NCBI RefSeq assembly: GCF_036227325.1
Contig: NZ_CP109467.1
Span: 5,580,001-5,644,000, forward strand
Reading direction: 5' to 3'
DNA: 64,000 bases
DNA from: Streptomyces sp. NBC_01465
Lineage (GTDB): Bacteria > Actinomycetota > Actinomycetes > Streptomycetales > Streptomycetaceae
Shown one piece after another: positions 57,991 to 64,000 of the stretch; position 1 is the stretch's first letter; each line of letters starts with the position of its first letter. The notes under the pieces are model-generated. The model did not search any database. It was not told where the DNA came from and saw only the letters and a list, made by a program, of their open reading frames with translations. The translations under genes were made by a program, and so were the position numbers.

Positions 57991-58791
57991 CTAGTAGCGC
58001 TGGTTGAGATAGCCCAGCAGGTCGTTGTGGAGCAGGCCGTTGGAGGCCGCCGCATTGCCGCCCTCCACGCCGCGCACCCCGTCCAGGCTGGTGAAGCGGC
58101 CGCCCGCCTCCTCGACGATGATCGCGTTCGCCGCCATGTCCCAGAGCGAGAGCTCCGGCTCGGCGCAGATGTCCACCGAGCCCTCGGCGACCATCATGTA
58201 CGGCCAGAAGTCCCCGTAGCCGCGCGTCCGCCAGCAGTCGCGGGTCAGGTCCAGGAAGCCGTCGAGCCGGCCCTGCGCCTCCCAGCCAGTGAGCGAGGAG
58301 TACGCGAAGGAGGAGTCCGCGATCTTGCCGACGTTGGAGACATGCAGCCGCGTCGCCGAGGAGAGACTGCGTCCCGTGTACGCGCCGCCGCCCTTCGCCG
58401 CCCACCAGCGGCGGCCCAGCGCGGGCGCCGAGACCACGCCGACCACCGGTTCGTATCCGCCCTCGCCCACCACCGTGAGGGAGATCAGCGTCGCCCAGAC
58501 CGGCACTCCGCGCACATAGTTCTTGGTGCCGTCGATGGGGTCGACGATCCAGCGCCGGGGGCCCGTGCCCGCCAGACCGAACTCCTCGCCGAGGATCGCG
58601 TCTCGCGGCCTGGCCCGCTGGAGCTGGCCGCGGATCAGCTCCTCGGCGCCCTTGTCGGCCTCGCTGACCGGGGTCATGTCCGGCTTCGTCTCGACCTTGA
58701 GGTCGAGCGCCTTGAACCGGTCCATCGTCGCCGCGTCGGCGGCGTCCGCCAGGACATGGGCGAGGCGCAGATCATCGTGGTAGTCGGGCAT
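57991..58791 (-). CDS. hisN: Histidinol-phosphate phosphatase HisN (inositol monophosphatase family)
   Basis: A 266-residue metal-dependent phosphatase that performs the penultimate step of histidine synthesis in actinobacteria. IMPase motifs: GEEFG near residues 68-72, WIVDPIDGTKNYVRG at 81-95 (metal-binding DPIDGT), and LSLWDMAANAIIVEEAGG near 215. ATG 58791 follows a TACTGT -10 box by seven bases on the minus strand, so it looks leaderless; longer in-frame starts lie upstream. It stands apart from other histidine genes, as usual in Streptomyces. Confidence 0.93.
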   Translation of the reverse strand: MPDYHDDLRLAHVLADAADAATMDRFKALDLKVETKPDMTPVSEADKGAEELIRGQLQRARPRDAILGEEFGLAGTGPRRWIVDPIDGTKNYVRGVPVWATLISLTVVGEGGYEPVVGVVSAPALGRRWWAAKGGGAYTGRSLSSATRLHVSNVGKIADSSFAYSSLTGWEAQGRLDGFLDLTRDCWRTRGYGDFWPYMMVAEGSVDICAEPELSLWDMAANAIIVEEAGGRFTSLDGVRGVEGGNAAASNGLLHNDLLGYLNQRY

Positions 58792-58798
58792 GGTCGCC

Positions 58799-58804
58799 AC
58801 AGTA
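58799..58804 (-). promoter_or_regulatory. -10 box of hisN (leaderless)
   Basis: TACTGT on the minus strand, seven bases before the hisN ATG. Confidence 0.55.
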
Positions 58805-58911
58805 GCCATCAGGCCCTGATCGGGCCACAGGGCCCCGTCTGCGCAGGCTATTGACACCGCTCCGCGGCGCGTCAAGTCTGAGTTCAGAGCCGCAAGGCCT
58901 GGGAGGCAACG

Positions 58912-59508
58912 ATGCCTACAGCGCGCGAATCCTTACTCGACTCCGCCCTCTCCGCGCTCACGGGCCTGCCCTGGTCCGCCGTGCGCATGGTGGATGTCGC
59001 ATCAGCCGCCGGGGTCTCCCGGCAGACGCTCTACAACGAGTTCGGCAGCAAGGACGGCCTCGCCCGCGCCCTCGTGCGGCGCGAGGCCGACGTCTATCTG
59101 CGCGGGGTCGACCGGGCGCTCGGCGAGACGGCGGCCACCCCCGCCGACCGGCTGGCCGCCGTCGCCGAGTGGACCGTGGCGACGGCCCGCGGTCATCCGC
59201 TGGTACGGGCGCTGCTCACCGGCTGCTGGGGCGAGCGGCTGCCCGTCCCGCGCCCCGCCGCCCGTACGAGCGCATCCCCCGTCCCCGCCCAGCGCCGGGC
59301 CGACGTGGGCCTGCCGGGCCCCGCCGAACTGCTCGCCGTCGTACGGGACCGGGCGGTCGCCGCGCTGGAACCCGGCCGCCCCAAGGAGGAGGCCGGGTCG
59401 ATCGCGTACCGCTGCGAGGTGACCCTGCGCCTGGCGCTCAGCTACGTCGTCGCGCCGGGCGGGCAGGGGGTGGGGCGGCTGGTGCGGGACGCCACGGCTG
59501 CTTCGTGA
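58912..59508 (+). CDS. TetR-family transcription regulator
   Basis: A 198-residue regulator with the TetR helix-turn-helix at about residues 8-52 (SLLDSALSALTGLPWSAVRMVDVASAAGVSRQTLYNEFGSKDGLARALVRR). The C-terminal ligand-binding part (ATPADRLAAVAEWTVATARGHPLVRALLTG) is of the family's usual size. ATG 58912 has GGGAGG at normal spacing. It diverges from hisN and converges on the peptide-binding protein gene, whose stop is adjacent. A palindromic site in the neighbouring divergent transporter promoter (61310-61323) is a possible target. Confidence 0.92.
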   Translation: MPTARESLLDSALSALTGLPWSAVRMVDVASAAGVSRQTLYNEFGSKDGLARALVRREADVYLRGVDRALGETAATPADRLAAVAEWTVATARGHPLVRALLTGCWGERLPVPRPAARTSASPVPAQRRADVGLPGPAELLAVVRDRAVAALEPGRPKEEAGSIAYRCEVTLRLALSYVVAPGGQGVGRLVRDATAAS

Positions 59509-61197
59509 CTACTTGACCCAGCCGACCTTCGTGTAGTCGGTGTCGGCCAGACCGAAGGCGCCGTAGTTGGCGAGGCCCTTGCGGACCGCGTCGATCTGCG
59601 GGCGCTGGTAGAGCTCGATGGAGTGGCCGAGCTTCCAGATCAGGACGTCCGCCTGGTTGTAGAGCTTGATCGACTCGGCGTGGTCGGTGGTCTCGCCGGC
59701 CTTCGTCAGCAGCGCGTCGATCTCCGGCGAGCCGATCGAGCCGAAGTTCTGGAAGAGGTTCTTGCCCTGCGGCTGCCGGAAGGTCGAGGTCAGCATCGTC
59801 TGGTAGACCGCGTCGACGTTGCGGAAGCTGACGAGGTCGAAGTTGCCCGTGTTGACGAACTTGTTGAAGAAGTCGTTGGCCGGGACCGACTTGATGTTGA
59901 CCTTCACGCCCACCGCGCCGAGCATCTGCTGCACCAGCTCCGCCTGGTCGCTCTGGGCGGAGGTGCCGCCCGCGCTCAGCGTGTAGTCCAGCGTGAGCTT
60001 CTTGCCGTCCTTGGTACGCGGCTTGCCCTCGCCCGCGTCCTTCCAGCCGGCCTCCTCGAGGAGCTTCTTCGCCTTCTCGGGGTCGTACTTGTCGAACTCG
60101 CTGGAGTTGTCCTGGTACCCCTCCTGGTTCGGCATGAAGAAGTGGTTGTTCAGCGGCTTCAGTTCGAAGGTGAGGTCCTTGCTGAAGCTCTCGTTGACCC
60201 CGGCGCGGTTGATCGCCGCCTGCAGGGCGTTGCGGACCTTCACGTCCTTCAGCGGGCCGCGGCCGCCGTTGAGCGTGATGTGCACCTCGTCCCAGCGGGC
60301 GCCGCGCCTGATGTCCGTGTCCGCCGCCTTGGCCAGGCGCTTGTAGTCCTCGGGGAGCAGCGCGGTCGTCTCGTCGAGCTCCTTGTTGAGGTACGCCTCG
60401 GTGCCCGCGGAGGAGTCCAGGACGCGGTAGACCACCGAGTCCAGCTTGGGCTTCGGGCCCCACCAGGCGGGGTCGGGGACGATCGTGACGGTCTGGGCGG
60501 TCTTGTCGTACGTACCGACCTTGAAGGCCGCGCCGGTGACCGGGGCCTTCTCGGCCCAGCCCTTGTTGAACTTCTCCGGGGTGTCGATGTACGCGGCCGG
60601 GTACAGCGGGTCGAAGAGGCGCTGCCAGTCGGCGTAGGGCTTGTTGAAGGTGACCTTCACCGCGTGGGCGTCCGCGCCCTGCTCGACCTTGGATATGTGG
60701 TCGTAGCCGGAGGTGTCGGAGGCTTCGTAGGCGGTGTTGGTGCCGTTCAGCGCCTTCCACTGCGCCTCGAAGTCCTTCCAGCTCAGCGGCTTTCCGTCGG
60801 ACCACTTGGCCTTCGGGTTCAGCGTGTACTCCACGACCTGCGGGCTGGTCGAGGTGACCTTCGCCGAGACGAGGAAGCTGGGGTTGGTGTGGATCGCGCC
60901 CTTGGTGTCGGCGTCGAACAGGTCGGGCAGGACGGCCTTGATGATGTCCTGCGCGTCGCCCTGCTGGCCGTCGACCTGGTTGATGTTGTACTGCGTGATC
61001 CACTGGTCGATGCGGAACCGCAGCGAACCGCCCTGCTTGAGGTCGCTCAGCGGGCGGACGTTGATGCCCTGCCCGTCCACCGAGGGGGCCGCCTGCTTCG
61101 TGGCCGGCTTGTCGTCGCTCCCGGAGGAACCGCAGCCGGTGGCCACCAGGGTGGCCGACGCAGCTGCGGCGATGGCGAGGACGGTGGTTCTGCGCAT
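59509..61197 (-). CDS. Peptide ABC transporter substrate-binding lipoprotein (family 5)
   Basis: A 562-residue lipoprotein with lipobox VATGC near residue 22. The family-5 (DppA/OppA) fold covers the rest: WSDGKPLSWKDFEAQWKALNG near 137, KVTFNKPYADWQRLFDPLYPAAY near 180, and VRNALQAAINRAGV near 325. It delivers peptides or related ligands to the permeases encoded on the other strand. ATG 61197 has GGAGGAAG upstream. It diverges from the permease gene across 224 bases containing a candidate operator. Confidence 0.94.
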   Translation of the reverse strand: MRRTTVLAIAAAASATLVATGCGSSGSDDKPATKQAAPSVDGQGINVRPLSDLKQGGSLRFRIDQWITQYNINQVDGQQGDAQDIIKAVLPDLFDADTKGAIHTNPSFLVSAKVTSTSPQVVEYTLNPKAKWSDGKPLSWKDFEAQWKALNGTNTAYEASDTSGYDHISKVEQGADAHAVKVTFNKPYADWQRLFDPLYPAAYIDTPEKFNKGWAEKAPVTGAAFKVGTYDKTAQTVTIVPDPAWWGPKPKLDSVVYRVLDSSAGTEAYLNKELDETTALLPEDYKRLAKAADTDIRRGARWDEVHITLNGGRGPLKDVKVRNALQAAINRAGVNESFSKDLTFELKPLNNHFFMPNQEGYQDNSSEFDKYDPEKAKKLLEEAGWKDAGEGKPRTKDGKKLTLDYTLSAGGTSAQSDQAELVQQMLGAVGVKVNIKSVPANDFFNKFVNTGNFDLVSFRNVDAVYQTMLTSTFRQPQGKNLFQNFGSIGSPEIDALLTKAGETTDHAESIKLYNQADVLIWKLGHSIELYQRPQIDAVRKGLANYGAFGLADTDYTKVGWVK

Positions 61198-61309
61198 CGG
61201 ATTTCTTCCTCCGGTCGTGGTGCGGTCTGATCGAGACCGCAGGCTCCGCAGACCGTAAGTCGCCGCCGCGGCACAGCGGGAGTCTCATGGGAGTGCTGTT
61301 ATGAATTCT

Positions 61310-61323
61310 TTGCGTGGACGCAA
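61310..61323. promoter_or_regulatory. Candidate operator in the divergent peptide-transporter spacer
   Basis: TTGCGT-GG-ACGCAA is a perfect inverted repeat of six-base arms. It lies between the divergent binding-protein and permease genes, where one bound regulator could control both. Confidence 0.5.
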
Positions 61324-61421
61324 CAATTGATGGTCAGAATGGACCAACAAGCCGACGACCTGCGCCTTTTGCTCCTGCCGCGGCGAGACACCGTCACCCT
61401 TCCCGCGGAGGACCTCCACCT

Positions 61422-62405
61422 GTGGCCGCCTACCTGGCCAAGCGACTCGGCTACTACGCCGCCCTGTTGCTCGTCGCCGTCTGCCTCTCCTATCTGCTGT
61501 CGTCGCTCGCGCTCGACCCGCGCGCGTACTACGAAGGCCGCCAGCCCCCGCTGTCGCCGGTCTCCGTCGACCACCACCTCACCGCGCTCGGCGTCAACGA
61601 CCACGAGCCGCTCCTCTCCCGCTTCCTGACCTGGGCCGGGCACGCCGTGCGCGGCGACCTCGGCCAGACCATCGACGGGACGTCCGTGGGCGCCGAGTTC
61701 GGGCGGCGGATCGGCGTCAGCCTGCGGCTTCTGCTGCTCGGTACGGTCGCGGGGACCGTCGTCGGGGTGCTGGCCGGGGCGTGGACCGCCGTACGCCAGT
61801 ACCGGCTCTCCGACCGTGCGGTGACGCTCATCTCGTTCGTACTGCTCTCAACTCCCGTGTTCCTGCTGGCCGTTCTGCTGAAGATCGGTGCGATCTGGTT
61901 CAACCAGACGACCGGGACGGAATTCATCCAGTTCACGGGTGAGAAGAGCCCCGGAGTCGACTCGGGGTTCTGGGCGGTCTTCAAGGACCGCGGGGTGCAT
62001 CTGCTGCTGCCGACCGTGTCCATCGCGCTGGGCACGATCGCCAGTTACAGCCGCTACCAGCGCTCGACCATGCTCGACGTGCTCGGCTCGGACTATCTGC
62101 GCACCGCCCAGGCCAAGGGGCTCACCCGGCGCACCGCCCTGCTCCGGCACGGGCTGCGGACGGCGCTCATCCCCATGTCGACGTACTTCAGTTACGGATT
62201 CCTCGCCCTGTTCACCGGCGCCACCTTCACCGAGACGATCTTCGGGTGGCACGGCATGGGGGAGTGGTTCGTCTCCTCGATCGGCAAGAACGACGTCAAC
62301 TCGGTCGTCGCCGTCAATGTGTTCGCCGCCGTGGTGGTTCTGCTGTCCGGCTTCCTCGCGGACGTACTGCACGCCGCGCTCGACCCGCGTATCCGCCAGG
62401 CCTGA
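61422..62405 (+). CDS. Peptide ABC transporter permease, DppB type
   Basis: A 327-residue permease: N-terminal helix (residues 8-25, YYAALLLVAVCLSYLLSSLAL), a long periplasmic loop, and the coupling loop YLRTAQAKGLTRRTALLRHGLRTALIP near residues 225-250. FGWHGMGEWFVSSI follows, then the C-terminal DPRIRQA. GTG 61422 has GCGGAGGA upstream; the frame opens further back without a better site. It is the first gene of the + strand half of the importer and precedes the DppC-type gene by 15 bases. Confidence 0.94.
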   Translation: MAAYLAKRLGYYAALLLVAVCLSYLLSSLALDPRAYYEGRQPPLSPVSVDHHLTALGVNDHEPLLSRFLTWAGHAVRGDLGQTIDGTSVGAEFGRRIGVSLRLLLLGTVAGTVVGVLAGAWTAVRQYRLSDRAVTLISFVLLSTPVFLLAVLLKIGAIWFNQTTGTEFIQFTGEKSPGVDSGFWAVFKDRGVHLLLPTVSIALGTIASYSRYQRSTMLDVLGSDYLRTAQAKGLTRRTALLRHGLRTALIPMSTYFSYGFLALFTGATFTETIFGWHGMGEWFVSSIGKNDVNSVVAVNVFAAVVVLLSGFLADVLHAALDPRIRQA

Positions 62406-62420
62406 GGAGTACGACCCGTC

Positions 62421-63353
62421 ATGACCGCCGTCATAGAGACCGCCGCCGCGGACGCGGCCGGCCAAGGAGCCGAGCCGATACGGCCCGTGGGGCGCGCCGG
62501 TGTCGTGCTGCGCCGGTTCGTACGCAATCGGAGCGCCCTCGCCGGGGGTGTCGTACTGGTGCTGCTCTTCGTGCTCGCCTTCGTCGGGCCGCTCGTCAGC
62601 CCCTGGGACTACGCGCACATCGACTACAGCGCGCTGCGGGAGCCGCCGAGCGCCGACCACTGGTGGGGCACCAACCGGATCGGGCAGGACGTCTTCGCGC
62701 AGACCGTGCGCGGGCTGCAGAAGTCGCTGGTCATCGGGTTGCTGGTGGCGCTCTTCTCGACCGTGCTCGCCTCGCTGGTGGGGGCGTGTGCCGGGTACTT
62801 CGGGGGGTGGACCGATCGGGTGCTGATGTTCTTTGTGGACTTGCTGTTGGTCTTTCCGTCGTTCCTGATCATCGCGATCATCTCGCCTCGACTGCGAGGC
62901 GGGGGCTGGTTCGCCTTTGTGGCGCTGCTCGCCGTCTTCGGGTGGATGATCACCGCGCGGGTGGTGCGGTCGATGACCCTGTCGCTGAAGGAGCGCGAAT
63001 TCGTGCGCGCGGCGCGGTACATGGGGGTCGGTCCGTTCCGGATCATCTGGCGCCATGTGGTGCCGAACATCGCGTCGTTCCTGATCATCGACGCGACCAT
63101 CGCGGTGGGCGGGGCGGTGATGAGTGAGACGGCGCTTTCCTACTTCGGGTTCGGCGTGCAGGCGCCGGACGTGTCGCTGGGGACGCTGATCGCGTCGACC
63201 ACGGGGGCGGCCGTCACGTACCCGTGGATGTTCTTCTTCGCCGCGGGGCTGCTGATCGTGTTCGTACTCGCTGTGAATCTTGTGGGGGACGGGTTGCGCG
63301 ATGCGATCGATCCGACCTCGCGCACGTTGCGTCGGAAGGGGCGTACCTCATGA
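62421..63353 (+). CDS. Peptide ABC transporter permease, DppC type
   Basis: A 310-residue permease with the OppC layout: an N-terminal helix (near 32-50, [20 protein letters not shown]), then the [19 protein letters not shown] segment, and the coupling loop [23 protein letters not shown] near residues 193-215. It ends [18 protein letters not shown] ([21 protein letters not shown]). ATG 62421 has GAGGAG upstream. The stop overlaps the ATPase start (ATGA). Confidence 0.95.
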   Translation: MTAVIETAAADAAGQGAEPIRPVGRAGVVLRRFVRNRSALAGGVVLVLLFVLAFVGPLVSPWDYAHIDYSALREPPSADHWWGTNRIGQDVFAQTVRGLQKSLVIGLLVALFSTVLASLVGACAGYFGGWTDRVLMFFVDLLLVFPSFLIIAIISPRLRGGGWFAFVALLAVFGWMITARVVRSMTLSLKEREFVRAARYMGVGPFRIIWRHVVPNIASFLIIDATIAVGGAVMSETALSYFGFGVQAPDVSLGTLIASTTGAAVTYPWMFFFAAGLLIVFVLAVNLVGDGLRDAIDPTSRTLRRKGRTS

Positions 63354-64000
63354 CCGCCGTACTGGAAGTCAGCGGCCTGGAGGTCGACTTCGACGGCCGG
63401 CCCGCCGTGCGCGGGGTCAGCTTCTCGCTGGAGCGGGGCGAAGTGCTCGGCCTGGTGGGGGAGTCGGGGTCGGGGAAGTCGGCCACTGCGCTCGCCGTGC
63501 TGGGGCTTCTGCCGGGGAACGCGGCGGTGCGGGGATCGGTGCGGCTGGGTGGTGAGGAGCTGGTCGGGGCGTCGGACGCGGCGCTGTCGAAGGTGCGGGG
63601 CAGCCGGATCGCGATGGTTTTTCAGGACCCGCTGTCGGCCTTCACTCCGGTGTACCGGATCGGGGACCAGATCGCGGAGGCGGTGCGCGCACATCAGGAC
63701 GTCTCGCGGGAGAAGGCGCGGGCGCGGGCCGTGGAGCTGCTGGATCTGGTGGGGATTCCGGAGCCGGGGGTGCGGGCGCAGTCGTTTCCGCACGAGTTCT
63801 CCGGGGGGATGCGGCAGCGGGCGATGATCGCGATGGCTATGGCGAACGATCCCGATGTGATTCTGGCTGACGAGCCGACCACGGCGCTGGATGTGACGAT
63901 TCAGGCGCAGGTGCTTGATGTCCTGCGGACGGCTCAGCGGGAGACGGGGGCTGCGTTGGTGCTTGTCTCGCATGACCTGGGGGTTATTGCGGGGACTGCG
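63350..64000 (+). CDS. Peptide ABC transporter ATPase, DppD type (3' truncated by window)
   Basis: The first 217 residues of an ATPase that runs off the right edge. Walker A GESGSGKS is near residue 38, the Q-loop is [12 protein letters not shown], the signature SGGMRQR is near 149, and Walker [12 protein letters not shown] is near 173, with the H-loop SHDLGVIAG just before the edge. It resembles the first half of the fused ATPase at 1.9 kb, so this may also be a fused DppDF or be followed by a separate DppF. Coupled to the permease by ATGA. Confidence 0.95.
   Translation, partial: MTAVLEVSGLEVDFDGRPAVRGVSFSLERGEVLGLVGESGSGKSATALAVLGLLPGNAAVRGSVRLGGEELVGASDAALSKVRGSRIAMVFQDPLSAFTPVYRIGDQIAEAVRAHQDVSREKARARAVELLDLVGIPEPGVRAQSFPHEFSGGMRQRAMIAMAMANDPDVILADEPTTALDVTIQAQVLDVLRTAQRETGAALVLVSHDLGVIAGTA

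Overview
The window is a 64 kb stretch of chromosome with about 72% G+C, strong third-position G/C bias, WhiB-family and HrdB-style signals, and gene content typical of Streptomyces. All calls come from reading the sequence; gene names rest on recognised motifs and gene order, not on a database search. The core, from moeZ (about 8.4 kb) to the UPF0182 gene (about 49.8 kb), follows a gene order I recognise from other actinobacteria, including the mycobacterial block moeZ - alkyltransferase-like protein - adnA - adnB - nudC - mrx1 - uvrD2 - whiB7 - ABC1 kinase - ThiF-like - zincin - PDZ/Lon-like - UPF0182. No insertion sequence, prophage or CRISPR array was seen.

Layout. (1) 1-3606: the right part of an oligopeptide/dipeptide ABC importer operon (truncated DppC-like permease, DppB-like permease, fused DppD-DppF ATPase). 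(2) 3790-8288: a + strand cluster of a PelF-like DUF3492 glycosyltransferase, a polytopic membrane protein, an NAD-dependent epimerase and a Spherulin-4/GH135-like protein, which resembles the parts list of Pel and galactosaminogalactan exopolysaccharide loci. (3) 8356-13047: moeZ, an orphan parB-parA pair, a membrane-tethered SpoIIE/PP2C phosphatase and a surface-anchored protein. (4) 13044-19539, minus strand: a lipoprotein peptidase, two tandem secreted paralogues, and a large membrane protein that joins a TM domain, a degenerate kinase and a flippase-like domain. (5) 19692-32952: genome-maintenance genes: ATL protein, the helicase-nuclease subunits AdnA and AdnB (with a lipoprotein gene between them), an M20 peptidase, NudC, mycoredoxin and UvrD2. 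(6) 32966-34302: the antibiotic-inducible regulator wblC (whiB7) with a long leader holding a 105-codon uORF, an intrinsic terminator and a possible antiterminator pairing. (7) 34358-46802: ABC1 kinase, ThiF-like protein, SprT-like peptidase, a TerD-AIM24 fusion with two AIM24 proteins, NUDIX, zincin, SDR-like protein, MoaE, small membrane protein, PDZ/Lon-like protease and PPA1309 protein. (8) 46927-52126: UPF0182, then two identical initiator tRNA genes flanking a Sel1-repeat protein. (9) 52127-54950: a taurine/nitrate-type ABC importer. (10) 54951-59508: a repeat-rich spacer, catR and katA (peroxide response), a CBS protein, hisN and a TetR regulator. (11) 59509-64000: a second peptide ABC importer, divergently arranged and cut by the right edge.

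Points that stand out: the wblC attenuator; a dispersed repeat present once between genes and twice in frame inside genes (the DppDF ATPase linker and AdnB); a nine-unit 8-bp tandem repeat; at least six starts that look leaderless (a -10 box 6-7 nt before the start codon); two consensus DnaA boxes at divergent promoters; and the compact Pel/GAG-like glycan cluster, which is the best candidate for an undescribed system.
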